Shown: positions 9,949 to 21,332 of the stretch, one piece after another | How the letters are laid out: each line of letters opens with the position of its first letter | Position numbering within the stretch: the first letter of the stretch is position 1 | Assembly (NCBI GenBank): GCA_039881045.1 | Contig: JAYWVB010000014.1 | Location: 620,001 to 684,000, forward strand | Source: Chaetomium olivaceum | Taxonomy: Eukaryota; Ascomycota; Sordariomycetes; Sordariales; Chaetomiaceae | Length of the DNA: 64,000 nt | Reading direction: 5' to 3' | Program-made: the position numbers and the translations under genes | The notes under the pieces: model-generated | The model's input: only the letters and a program-made list of their open reading frames with translations | Database searches by the model: none | What the model was told of the DNA's origin: nothing

Positions 9949-12865
9949 TCAATCCGAGAAGCTAACAAAATTGTCTCGGCTGACGGTTTTGGCTTCAATC
10001 AGGCCGATTTCCTTCATCAAGTCCGACACTTTATCGAGGCGGACGTGGTTATGCCAGAAGCTCGTCATTTTCCGCATGGCGGACAACGTATCGACGTGCC
10101 TCTCTCCTTGAAGCCTCCTATTGACCTCCAGCACCCTTTCCAACAGCCTCTCAGCTTCCTCTGGTTTGTCCTGAGCAATTACAAAGACGCGAGATCTAGC
10201 AGTCTTTCTACGGCCTCGGCATCGTAGGGCCCGGGTTTCTGCAAATATAGCGCCTTTACCTCCGAGATCAGCTTGTCGCTCTCCTGTCGGCCTAGCCTTT
10301 TATATAGGAAGGCCAGATTGGCGAGGCTGTGGATCGTCTTACTGTCATCCTTCCCCCAAGTTTTGGTTTCTGTCTCTATAATCTCCTTCCATAGAGACTC
10401 CGCTTCTTCCCACCGCTCTTGGTTCTCATATGCCACTGCCAAGCGCTTCATGTAGCGGACCGTGTCGGGATGCTGATCTCCCAGTTTTCTCTTCCCAATC
10501 TGGACAAGCCGCGCCCACAGGTTGCCAGCCTCGGCCCATAACCGTCTGTAGCCATATGTTTGTGCGAGTTCTACGATTGTAGACCGCGTAAAAGAGTGAT
10601 CAAGCCCGAAACTCGCCATCTGCTCTTTTATGGCCAGTAGGAGCAGCAAAGTAGCCTTCCCCCATCGTAATTGTTTTCTGTGCTCTGACGCGGCGTTGAC
10701 CATATACTGAACCAACTTGATGTGTTTGTTGCGCCGTAGGGCTGCCTTGAGGCGATCGATTATCTGTCGCCGTTGTTTCAGCGTCCCATCAACCAGTCGT
10801 TGTTGTGAACCTTCACCATCTTCGACTGAGTGTATGGAATTAATATGGATCATCATGCTGTGGTTGATTTGACCGTCTAGCCACTGGTCCGGGGTCATTC
10901 GCTTGTAGGCCGCGATGCGATCATTGATAACGTTCGCGTAGATGAGCGGACTTTCCGTTGCTATTTTTTGTTCCTCGTCTAGGGCCAACCAGACGAGCTC
11001 CTGGGGCGATAAAACGAGCATCCCCTCGTCGTCATTGGTGTCCTTCTTTAGCTCTTCGTTAAGTCGATGAAGCTGGTCATGGAGGAGGTGAAGGGCCTTA
11101 TATCGAAAGTCATGGGGCGCTGGTGCTGCCGCCGACCCCAATGGCCGGGGTTTGAGAGTCTCGGGCTTCCTGGGGGCGACTTCCTGCTCGCTGGTAGCGC
11201 TGTTGGGGGCGCCGCGGTCCGAAAATACCGGCGGGCCAAGCGACCGCCCCGAGTTAAGGGACCCTTCACCCATTCTCTGAGAATCCGGCCTGTCCGTGGT
11301 AGAGCCGTCATCTTGGACAAGTCTCGGAAGTGCAAACATAGCAAGCCGTTCGAGGTGATGGGCCAGGTGGTTTTCGAGACCTTTGGTAAAGGGTGCTGAT
11401 TCAAAGCAAATTGGGCAATGGGAGCGCTCGTCCGATACGCTGACACCTGATAGATCGACGAGCTGTCCATCTGTTCCTCTGTGAGGCGGCTGGCATGGTC
11501 CTTTTGCAAATGGCGCTTCAGTCTCTCTGGAGTTTTATAAAGCAGCTCCGGGTGTTCATAGCACCGATAGAGCCGCCTATGCCTCGAGCTCTCGTGGTCT
11601 ACCCATTGCCTCCTGGACTGATAAAGTTGGGATGACTCTGGGCAGTCTTGGTACGTACAGACGTAGGGCTGAAGATCGTGTAAGACGTGAGACCTAGGCC
11701 ATAGTGTTAAATGCATTCGCTTAGATCTTGAAACAACGTGGAATACTCTACTGACCTCCAAGCCTTTCGCTGCCCATACCTCGCGGGGCATATGACTGAG
11801 CAGTAGGGACACACAAATTCCTTGCCCCTGAGGGCCTCTGGTGGGGGATTTGGCAGCTCCAGACGATGACCGTCGGCATCGAGAGCTGTCGAAGCATATG
11901 AGATTACAGTTCCCTTCTCAGTCATGTCGTCGAGATTGTCTTGGTACTTGGTGGCCTCTGTCATCGACATCAAGGTCTTCGGCTCGTCGGTACCCGGCGG
12001 CCGGCTAAGCTGGCGCATTTCGTCCCGTTTTCCTTGACTAACAGGCTTGGTATTTTCGGTGGCTTCGACTGGTTTTATACGTGGTACAGAATGGAGAGAC
12101 AGCTTCTTCCCATGTTTCTCCCAGTACCGGAAATGCTTACGCCGCACAGTGATGGATGCCGCTAGACGAGGGACAAGATAATCAGGATCCTCCCCGGCCA
12201 CGGTTGGTGACTCTCGCCCTCGTCGAAAAAGTTCGACCAACGCACCAACATGCTGCAGGTCAAACTGGGGAAAGACGTCAAAAAGGTCGACACCCGTGTC
12301 TGGATCGATTTCCCGGTAGCTTTTTGCTTTAGACGACGGGGGCCGCAAACGAGGATCGCGGATCTTAAACCCAAGTTCGTACAGCTTTTTTAACAGATCG
12401 GTAATACTTGACAAACGCATCGAAAGTTCGTGTCGCTGGCGGGTGGAATTTCCATCATCGTCTTCACTGTCATCGGTAGACTCATCACTCAGATCGTCCA
12501 GCGGCGTCTGATCTTCAAAGGCTAGCCGTGACCCAGACACCACAGAAACACCTATGCCAGCATGAGCTCAACTCGGTATATCTGAGTAGAGAAAGCCGCT
12601 TACTCTCGGCCAAGTTGGAGCGCAACTGCTGGAGCAGTCCGCAGACACTGGATAGTATGACCGGGGACTCTCGCAACCGATAATCTAGAGAAGCAAAGCT
12701 CCGTTGCAAGGCGCCTAAATTCCCACACCACACTCTGAACCGTCCACCCTCATTCTCAACGGATTCCCGCGGCATGAGTACACTTGGGCGGACGAGTAGC
12801 TCATTGCTAAGGATGGCAAAGGACTGGCGGCAGTCACTGGCAAGAGTGAATATGTCGGGATCCAT
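9949..12865 (-). pseudogene. C2H2 zinc finger / TPR protein with two frameshifts
   Basis: The encoded protein resembles the fungal C2H2-type proteins often found near NLR genes. Exon 1 is 12865-12604 (starts MDPDIFTLASDCRQSF), exon 2 is 12551-11756, and exon 3 runs from 11693 onwards. Both introns (52 and 62 nt) have clean GT-AG ends. In order, the protein shows: a conserved helical N-terminal domain; an acidic linker; zinc-finger pairs (FVCPYCSVICPARYG, then YVCTYQDC...H and YRCYEHPE...RLKRH); a third finger, HCPICF, readable only in the next frame; a domain with LVLSPQELVWLALDEEQK; and TPRs with EAE.LW and GDQHPDTV motifs. One base appears to be missing near 11463 (after EEQMDS) and one near 10186 (after LLDLAS). 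Past each break the family sequence resumes in another frame with exact spacing. Either the gene is decaying or these are sequence errors. Confidence 0.75.
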
Positions 12866-13266
12866 TATAGAGAAGAAGGCTCGGGTGCTCGAGATGGACC
12901 GTTTGAGTATAGCAACACTTCCGTTCTATGATGTTGATGGTCGGGGAACTAAATAGCGAGAATGCGCGAGTTTCCCTGCACCGTTTCGGTTCAGATGAGG
13001 AATCAGCACTATAGTTACACGATCACTTGCTCGCTCGGCTGCGGGCACCAATCACATCCTACCCGTCCAGCCTCGCCCGGCGGCGCTGAACAGGTTCCCA
13101 TGCCCTTACTCTCTGTTCATGATATGGATTTTCAAGCTCCAACATAAAATGTGATTATATCCAATTTTGGGTTTGTTTACCTGGAATATACATAACAATC
13201 GCCGAAGCCACAAACCTCCTCGAGGCGGTACATAGTCGACCCCTTGACTCTCGTTAGCCTTCCGGT
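12866..13266. promoter_or_regulatory. Shared divergent promoter region
   Basis: These 401 bp separate the start of the C2H2/TPR gene (-) from the start of the DUF7580 gene (+). No open frame of note is present. A common promoter for the pair is inferred from position only. Confidence 0.4.
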
Positions 13267-15237
13267 ATGTCCGGGATCGAAGTCGCAGGTCTAGTGCTGG
13301 GAGCTATACCTCTCATCATCTCTGCCATAGAGCACTATGAATCAGGCCTGGATAGAGCCAAGGTCTTTTTCAAATGGCAAGATGTCCTAGAGAAAGCTAG
13401 ACGAGACCTTTGGGTCAGTACTCGTCTACGAGATGACACTCCGCCCTTTTTTGGTGGACCTCGCAAACGAAGCTGAGCTGGAAGAACTCTTAAGCGAACC
13501 CAAAAGCACATTATGGGATAACCGGAGTTGATCGACGGGTTACGGAAGAAGCTCGGGGAGACATATCAGGTCTACGTCTTACACAGTCAAGCAGATGGAG
13601 GTTGTGTCAAAACTCTCGCGAGGCACTTGGATATTGATAGGCCCATTGTATGTTTCTTCTATCCAACAGTGTCGCTCGCAGAAACGTACCAAGACTCTGA
13701 CTACGGCTATATAATCTCTAGGCCACTAGCGCCGACGACCTCGAGGCTATACTTGAGGCAAACCGGCCGGTTCCTGGATCTCAGCAGCAAGGGCAGGTAA
13801 GGTTTTGAGTTCCGGCGGCGTATCAAGCTGACGATAAAACGGCGCGATATCCGTCAACTGCTCAACAGTATCAAAGTGAGTGTTACGACCGGCTAGATTT
13901 GTTTATTACAAAAGCGAGGAATGTGGAGCAAGCCTCTCCGTTAACCTCGGCACAAAAGGCACCAAGTCCAGCTAATCAACATGCCTATTTCAGCAAGTCT
14001 ACGAGGCACGCCGCTCATCTCCACCAGGTGCTCTGCAAGGCTTGGGCTTGTGGCGTCCACGCCTCTCACCGAGCCCACTTGCTGCTTGAGCATCGTATGG
14101 TTCGTAAAGGAAGAAGGAAGCAACAAACACGAACTCGCAACGGTAAAGTTGGTCAGCATGACCATGCAAATTTTACGCTGGCCCTCAAGGGGGCAGACGC
14201 AAACACTGCCACCTGGTATCTCGCTGAAGTCAAGGTGCTGAACGAACCGGTTTCGCCGCCGAGGTAAACAACCCTCTTACAACTATATTTCTTCAAAATC
14301 ATAATCAGTGAAACCAGGCGGGCTAACAACAAGGGGTTCTAGATCGGCTGGTATCAGGTTCAACATCTCGCCCCCATCCGCTCCCGAAAACCCGGCCCTT
14401 CCAAGTTCGGCCCCGGAAACCATCTCCAACCTAGCAATAGTGCAAGACATCTGCTCAATGTACTCTTCTGCCGGCCATGCCTGTCTCGGCTTCTGTCTGG
14501 ATCTAACATCTCAAAGCGTGTTGCGGGGCACGTATCCGGCAGCGCAGCGACCAATACATGTAGGGAACGACCTTGTCTCGCTGGAAGACGTCCTCTTTTC
14601 GGCAGACAACAAGTGGCAACCTCTGACGCAGGAGGACCGTTATATCCTCTGCATCACATTGGCGGCATCCTTCCTACAGCTTTACAAGACACCGTGGGTC
14701 GGCGATCGTTGGAGCGGCCGCGACATCCACTTCTTCGAACAGCCCCTGGCCGCAACAGACAATGGCAGCACAGCTGGGCAAGCTAAACGCGCCGACATCC
14801 ACCACGCTTTTGTCAGCAAAACATACACCAGCGCCGCCCAACCCCTTCCCACCACAGCCACCACCCAGCAAGCCCCACAAGACACCATCTACACCACCCC
14901 CTCCACAACCCACGACGACAGCATCAACCTCCTCACCCTCGCCCGCCTCCTTCTGGAAATCCACTCCGGCCGCCGTATCGAGTCCCTCCGTCAGACCAGC
15001 GACCTAGGACCGGGGGCCCGCCCCAACGAGGCCACTGACCTACAAACACTCAAGCGCTGGATGCGGCTGGAGAAGGGGAACTTGTCATTTGCGTTCCGCG
15101 AGGCGGTTCTTTATTGTATGAAGGGTTTTGCGGATCCCGATACGGATTTGGGGGATCTGGGGTGTCGGGCTGGGGTGGTGGAGGGGGTGGTGGTGCCGTT
15201 GGAGGAGGAGTTGGTTTGTTTGATGGGGGGTTGGTGA
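13267..15237 (+). pseudogene. HeLo-like/DUF7580 protein, multiply frameshifted
   Basis: The N terminus, MSGIEVAGLVLGAIPLIISA followed by EHYESGL, is the typical start of the fungal prion-inhibition (HeLo-like) and DUF7580 family. The C-terminal half (14308-15237) is one open frame with family landmarks: CLGFCLDL, LRGTYP, LVSLEDVL, TPWVGDRWSGRDIHFF, LLLEIHSGRRIESLR and VVEGVVVPLEEEL. The N-terminal half is broken. Family sequence continues only by changing frame near 13415, 13426, 13523, 13580, 13606, 13805, 13880 and 13996, mostly as if single bases were missing. One intron (about 13648-13721, GTATGT to TCTAG) and another near 14263-14308 are likely. Such genes are common in fungal heterokaryon-incompatibility and NLR neighbourhoods (family knowledge). 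As it stands, no full protein can be made. Confidence 0.75.
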
Positions 15238-16511
15238 GCTTTGAAGGATGGGTGGATGTATGTACTGTATGTACACCGTACGGTGTTGTAGGGACTTTGT
15301 TGAGGTCGGTTGGTCACATTAGCCTGGCGGTGCTGCTGTGTGTGGTATAGTTCCATGACCTGGACCTAGATGTGTGAGACTCGAGCGCATCCTAAGAATA
15401 CCTACGGCAAGGCTGGGAGAGTGTAGGTAGTGAGCCCTATCTTGTTGAAGAGATCGAGAATGATGTTGTTGTTGTCGACAGTGGTGCCGCCCGAGTGCAA
15501 CAACAAAACAGACAAGAAGCTCCGAGAGAGAGCAGGACGGGTATATCAAGTTAACAAAAACGGCAAAAGCTCACCCTCTAGCCGCCTTTTCGAGGGAGGT
15601 AGCTGGTTACGAAACCCCTAGGTGGAGGTTTACTTCGAATGCCCCCGCGGCGGATCGAACTGGTGACCTCTCAGTGCGAGAAATCACAGAAGGATTGATC
15701 GCGGGGTCCTCAACCACCCACTGACCGTTCGGCCATTCCGGGTGGTCGGTGATACTGGGCGATCCAGAACTTCTTTATCAACTAGCGGCACGGCTGCTGT
15801 AGATTGGCATGGAGGATGCACATTGTTAGGTATTCTCCACCCTCCTTCATCACGAGGGGCATTCGCTTGTAGATCTGCTCGGACCGGCGCTTGCCTTCTA
15901 GTAGCGGCATCATTTCCTTCCAAACCCTCACGGCGTCGTAATACATCGCTAACGTGCTCCTCGTCATCCTCTTTCTTGGTCAATGAGAGCCCATATTATT
16001 CTCGTCTTTATACATCTTTAGAGCTTACTCAGGGTTTGCTCTTCGACTCAAAAACACCTGGCCTGAAGCGTAATAATAACGGAAAGAACTATTGAGTATA
16101 AAATGACAGCAACACTTATCGTCCTCGTTGTCCTTTTCCCTTTCCTCTCTTTCCTTCTTTTCTTACATTTTTTTTTTCTTTTCATTTATCACTCATTCCC
16201 TGTTTAGGTCGTGTTTCTCATTTTCATCTACATCGGGATATCTCTATCCTCATCATGTAATATCAAGAGTAACCAGGTACTGAATAGTAGTAAAATCTAG
16301 ATTAGGGGGAGTCTGTTTACAGGAAAAGGGATGAATAAGTGGGGCTACAACTAAAACCACTGCCCGGGTGGCTGAATACGACTCTGGGTTAATCATTTCC
16401 GGCGGGGAAACGTCTCCCCCAACCGCGCAAAACCTCCGGCGAGCCACAACTTGAACCATCACAAACGGCCGCTCACAACCCTCGGCCATCAGACCGATTG
16501 GCGCCGCGATC
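15238..16511. other. Intergenic region with tRNA-like and coding-like relics
   Basis: Between the DUF7580 pseudogene and the Clr5 gene. It contains a tRNA-like segment on the minus strand (about 15645-15740), a 61-codon coding-like frame on the minus strand (15782-15967), and AT-rich sequence with T tracts around 16130-16250. None is a confident gene. Confidence 0.45.
15782..15967 (-). other. Short coding-like ORF, possible gene relic
   Basis: An ATG-started frame of 61 codons with protein-like composition: LAMYYDAVRVWKEMMPLLEG, then RRSEQIYKRMPLVMKEGGEYL. I do not recognise the family. No splice partners were found. It lies beside decayed accessory genes, so it may be a remnant of a longer gene; chance is also possible. 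Confidence 0.2.
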
Positions 16512-18765
16512 ATGGTGTATCGCTGGGAGCAGCATCGGCTGACCTGCTATCGCTTATACGTCGAGGAGAACAGGACAATTCAGGATGTGGTGGAGTACAT
16601 GAGAGTGCATCATGACTTCACTCCTAGGTAAGTAACGTACCTAATTGAACTGTTGTCAACTTGCACATCTTCCTCACCGTACATCTTACATCTTATGGGA
16701 ATGCAACTCCATTTCCATCACCACAGCGACCCACAATGCTTTATCGCATCATGCATCTCCCACCCACATGTGAAAGCTAACTATGGGCGGATCGTCGCTG
16801 CAGTCGTCGCGCTTTCCAGGGAGCATTCTGCCGCTGGGGATTCCCCAACAAGCTGAACCCCGCCTACAAGAATGAGCAGCTCGTCGCGCGCGTGAAAGAG
16901 CTATGGGAGCGAAACCTGTCACAGAAGGAGATGGTCTCCATGCTCGCCGATGAGGGTTACGAAGTCGGCGACCGCGAGGTGGCCCGGATCCGGTCCAAGA
17001 ACGGATGGCTGATGCGGAGCAACGGCGGATATCCTGCCGTCGACGTTGCTAGGCGGCAACGCACCGGCAGTACAGAAGACGCCGCGGACGGCGGTGCTTC
17101 CAACACTGATGGCGGAGATTATCCCGGGAATGACAACGGCAATGCCGCCACCGCCGGGGTCCAAGTCCAAGAGGACCAGAGCAACTACTGGAATTATGGG
17201 GCTACCGGACTGGAACCCGTCGATGCGCAGGTGCAGGAAGAGACTCTCAACGCCGTGCGCGAGGCCCGGAGGGAGTACCGGAAGCGCACCTACGAGGCCG
17301 AGAGCCACGAGAGGTGGGCGACCAAAAAGCGCCGTCGACACACCAAGCCGTACGGAGGCCTGCCCCCTGACCCTCCCGGGCCGCCTCGCTTCCCGTCGGA
17401 GACCACTCTCACCGAGGCTAAAGAAATCCTGCAGTTGGACAAGAAGGCCTACAGCACCATGCGGGAGAGGTTCTACAATATCTGCGTGGATGCGGCTGTC
17501 TACAAGAAGACGCTCGTCGGGCCCGAGCGGTGGGAGTCACTCAAGGACCAGCTAGTCCGCGAGAGCATGCACCTCCGTGCCATCATGTGGGACCCCACGG
17601 ACATGGAGAAGAAGAAGCTGGCCATCGAGGTCATTGCCTGTGACGTGACCAAGAGGATCAGGACCGAAGCCACCGCCGTGAAATTGGCCGACGCCAAAGT
17701 CATTCTTGGTTTAAACCCAGAGGAGGGAAGGTTGGTCCGCGGCCAGCTGTACAACCTTTTGGCCCAGGAGAAGTTTACGTCGAAGCTGGAGGAAGGGCTA
17801 GAGTTCTTCGACGAGCTTAAACAGCGATGGATTGCCGAGTCACCAGAGCTGAGCAAGGTCGTCGCGGCTGGGCCTACCGATCCCGAGTACCAGCGCAAGG
17901 TAAAGGCCATCAACGTGCTTTGTAAAGACGCGACCAGGAGGTACCGAGATGACGTGTTTCGCTTGGGAAAGACTCCGGCGATTTTACTTCCGCCCTCAGA
18001 GGCTTCGCCTTCAAAGCCCAAGGGGAAAAGGTCGACTTCTGCAGGCAAGGAGGCATCCCAGGAGGCCGCAACACCAGCGCAATCATCCACGACTGGGCCC
18101 GAAACCGCCGCGACAGAAACACCTGCGGAAACAAATCAACCCCGACGGCGTGGCCGCCCCCGGGGCGTCAAAAATAAGAAGAAGCCTTTCCCCATGTCCA
18201 ATCTCGCCTTGTCCTAGCCGACTCCGGAGCCGAGGCGGACCAGCAACTGGTGGATGCGCAGCTGGGAGCCAACATGTCCGCCGAGTCACAGAGCCAGAGC
18301 CCATTTGTGGATGATTCGTACGTGGAAGTATATGCCGGCGCTCAACAGGCACAAACATACCAGCCGCAACAACCGCAGTCACCACCCCCACCACCACAAC
18401 AGCCACAGCAGCAACAGCAGGCCTCACAGCCCCCGGCGCCGGCACCAACGTCATCCAACGGCGTCGCCGCCTTCTTCCGGCTGACCGGCGCCGCCATAAT
18501 GATGTTCCCGGGCGTACAGGGGCAGTGGATTGCACCACTGACCGAGCGGACCATGGGCGAGCTTCGCAGAGCCGCCATACAAAAGACGCCCGGCGGCATC
18601 TGCTACAAGATCGAGGGCATCGTCAAGGACGGCAAGGGCGGCGAGCTGCCGCTGCCCGTGAGCGACGAGGGCGAGCTAGAGACGTATCTGCAGCATGTCC
18701 AGGGCAGTGGCGCCCCGACGTTTTGTATTCATGTCGTGCCTGGGGATGATACTACGTGGACGTGA
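16512..18765 (+). CDS. Clr5-domain protein with internal duplication; one frame break
   Basis: Exon 1 (16512-16627) and exon 2 (from 16804) join across a 176-nt intron to give an N-terminal Clr5 domain: VYRWEQHRLTCYRLYVEENR, then EYMRVHHDFTPSRRAFQ.AFCRWGFP. A second helical segment follows (ELWERNLSQKEMVSMLADEG). Residues about 241-326 and 333-420 are two diverged copies of one module (LTEAKEILQLD and LADAKVILGLN). An AT-hook-like basic patch, RRRGRPRGVKNKKK, precedes a stop at 18215-18217. The next frame then continues through a Gln/Pro-rich linker into a conserved end domain (VAAFFRLTGAAIMMFPG ... YLQHVQGSGAPTF) to the stop at 18763-18765. Such C-terminal domains occur in other Clr5 proteins, so one base is probably missing near 18170-18215. 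A weak 68-nt intron with a GTGGCC donor is the alternative. A role in DNA binding is inferred. Confidence 0.75.
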
Positions 18766-19209
18766 AGGGTGAGGTGAGGGAGGCGTTTTGGCTGAAGGCA
18801 AGGCGGACTTGTACGTGTATTGCCGGAGTATATTGTGGGTTTATCGGGTAGTTATTACTCAGTGTGGGAGTGTTTCGTATAGAAACTAGACACCTACTAT
18901 TGATTATATCATTATCACACAAACTACCAATTGTGAGGTATTGGCGTGCTTCCTGTCCTCGATGTCATCTTCGGGCGGGCGGGTGGAAGGACCCCCTGCT
19001 CAACGGCTATTGCGGGGCTCCGCCTGCCGGGAGCTCCGACCTTTTTTCTCTCGCGCGTCAACTTTCAGACCTTGGCACTCGGCTTGACATCCCCGGACCA
19101 GCGACGAAAGCGACAGCCGACGACACGGCATGCGGCCGAGCTAGCTTCGAGCTCCGAACCCGAGGCCAATTGACCCCCACACATACAAATACGCACAACG
19201 ATACACGCC
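18766..19209. other. Intergenic region, Clr5 gene to D-lactate dehydrogenase
   Basis: A tandem spacer that probably holds the 3' UTR of the Clr5 gene and the promoter of the dehydrogenase. No gene or repeat was recognised. Confidence 0.4.
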
Positions 19210-21332
19210 ATGTCGCGGCTTGCGGGCAGAATGCCCAAAGGCCTGGGGCAGCGCTTGACAGCTCCAATTGGAGCTGGAGCTGGTGCTGCTGCTCGCCGGT
19301 CGACATGTCTCTCCCTCCGTATTGCACCCGGCCGCTTCGCATCGACAGAGAACAACAACAACAAGCCCAGGTCGAGCGGACATTCCTTCCAGGGCCAGCT
19401 GACCCACAGTATCATGAACCGTCTCCAGCGCGAGAGGTCCGACCTCGAACGCATGGCCAGGACACGGCCCGAGTCGACCATGGCGAGGAACTTTAGTCTT
19501 ACCTTTGGTGCGCATTATACTACTAGTATCCTCCCGTTTAATTTGGGCCCTGTCTGACTGCTCATTGTGCCAGTCCTCTTCTTCGTCGGCTCCGTTTCAT
19601 GGTTCTTGGGCTACCAATACCCCCGCGATGTCGACCCCACCTCGACCCTACCCTTAAACGCAACACGACCGCCGAGCTACAACCTCAACCCAGCCCATCT
19701 CGAAGCCGCCTGGGCCGACTTCGTCGAGATCGTCGGCCAGGAAAACGTCAGTACGGTTGAAGACGACATCAAACAACACGCCACCTCGGACTGGTCCTCC
19801 CACCAGTCTGACCCCGCCCACAAGCCCTTCTGCGTCGTCTACCCCTCCACGACCGAGCAGGTCTCTCGTCTCATGAAGATCTGCCATGTCCGCCGCATCC
19901 CCGTCGTCGGCTACAGCGGCGGCACCAGTCTCGAGGGCCACTAACCCCGACCCGCGGCGGCATCTGCGTCGACTTTAGCCGCATGGACAAGGTGCTGGCC
20001 CTGCACAAGGAGGACCTGGACGCGGTAGTGCAGCCGGGCGTCGGCTGGGAGGCCCTCAACGAGCAGCTAGCCGAGCACAACCTCTTCTTCCCGCCGGATC
20101 CGGGCCCGGGCGCCCAGATCGGCGGCATGATCGGCACGGGCTGCAGCGGCACCAACGCCTACCGCTACGGTACCATGCGCGAGTGGGTGCTCTCCCTCAC
20201 CGTCGTCCTCGCCGACGGCACCGTCATCAAGACCCGCCAGCGCCCGCGCAAGAGCAGCGCCGGCTACGACCTGACCCGCCTGTTCATCGGCTCCGAGGGC
20301 ACCCTGGGCCTCGTCACCGAAGCCACCCTCAAGCTGTGCGTCGTCCCCGCGGCATCCTCCGTGGCCGTAGCCAGCTTCCCATCCATCCGCAACGCGGCCG
20401 ACTGCGTGGCGCGCGTGGTGGGCGACGGCGTCACTGTCGCCGCCGTCGAAATACTCGACGACGACCAGATGCGCTTCATCAACGCGCTGGGCAACACCAC
20501 GCGCAAGTGGCGCGAGGCGCCCACGCTGTTCTTCAAGTTCTCGGGCTCGCGCGCGGGGGTCAAGGAGCAGGTTGAGCTCGTGCGCGCCATGGCCAAGCGG
20601 GCGGGGGGGCAGTCGTTTGATTTCGCGCGGGATGATGACGAGAAGGCCGAGTTGTGGTCGGCGCGGAAGGATGCGCTGTGGGCGACGATGGGCCAGAGGA
20701 GGCTGGGGGATCATGTGTGGACGGGGGATGTGGCCGTGCCGATGAGCAGGCTGCCGGATATTATTGAGGAGACCAAGACGGATTTGAAGAGGACGGGGTT
20801 GACGAGCTCGATTGTCGGGCATGTCGGGGATGGGAACTTTCATAGTATGTTCTCTCTGTTGCCGAATTCACTTCCTACTGGTGTGGGTTGAGTTGTGGAT
20901 GGAGAAGGGAATTTCTAACGTGTCTGGTAGTTATCCTCTTGTACAACGAGGTCGAGAGGAAGCTGGCTGAGGACTGTGTCCACCGCATGGTGAAGCGGGC
21001 CGTGGAGATGGAGGGCACCGTTACGGTAGGCAGACAGACGACTTCTTTCTCATAGACACCATTGGCTTTACTGACTGACTTTCTTTTCTAGGGCGAGCAC
21101 GGAGTCGGCCTTGTCAAGCGCGATTACCTGCCCCACGAGCTGGGCGAGACGACGGTGGATGCTATGAGGAAGGTAAGAACCCTTTTCCCCCCTATTCAAA
21201 ATGGCGACAAGCTCGCTGACCACGAACCCCAACTATTAGATCAAAGCCGCCTTCGACCCGCTATGCCTCCTCAACTGTGACAAGGTCGTCCGTGTGCAGA
21301 AACCCGCCCGCGGAGAGGTAGCTGAGTGGTAG
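19210..21332 (+). CDS. dld1: D-lactate dehydrogenase (cytochrome), mitochondrial; one frame break
   Basis: An FAD-linked oxidase of the D-lactate:cytochrome c oxidoreductase type, expected at the mitochondrial inner membrane. Exons: 19210-19507, 19574-20844, 20931-21025, 21092-21172 and 21240-21332. The N terminus is Arg/Ser-rich without acids (targeting-like) and is followed by one membrane segment, LFFVGSVSWFLGYQYP. The PCMH-type FAD-binding domain shows VGYSGGTSLEGH, GGICVDFSRMDKVL, GGMIGTGCSGTNAYRYG and FIGSEGTLGLVTEATL. The C-terminal domain shows GHVGDGNFH and GEHGVGLVKRDYL. A TAA follows SLEGH at about 19942, where the family reads an aromatic then TPTRGG; one base is missing there. 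Restoring it gives 612 aa, and every other junction is in phase. Because all else is well conserved, a sequence error is likelier than gene loss. Confidence 0.88.

Noticed and set aside
9949..15237. RIP as the cause of the pseudogenes
   Set aside because: The breaks are indels and the sequence is not AT-enriched. RIP makes C-to-T changes in repeats.
15641..15740. Functional tRNA gene
   Set aside because: A and B boxes are present, but the acceptor, D and T stems do not pair, so I do not annotate it as a tRNA.
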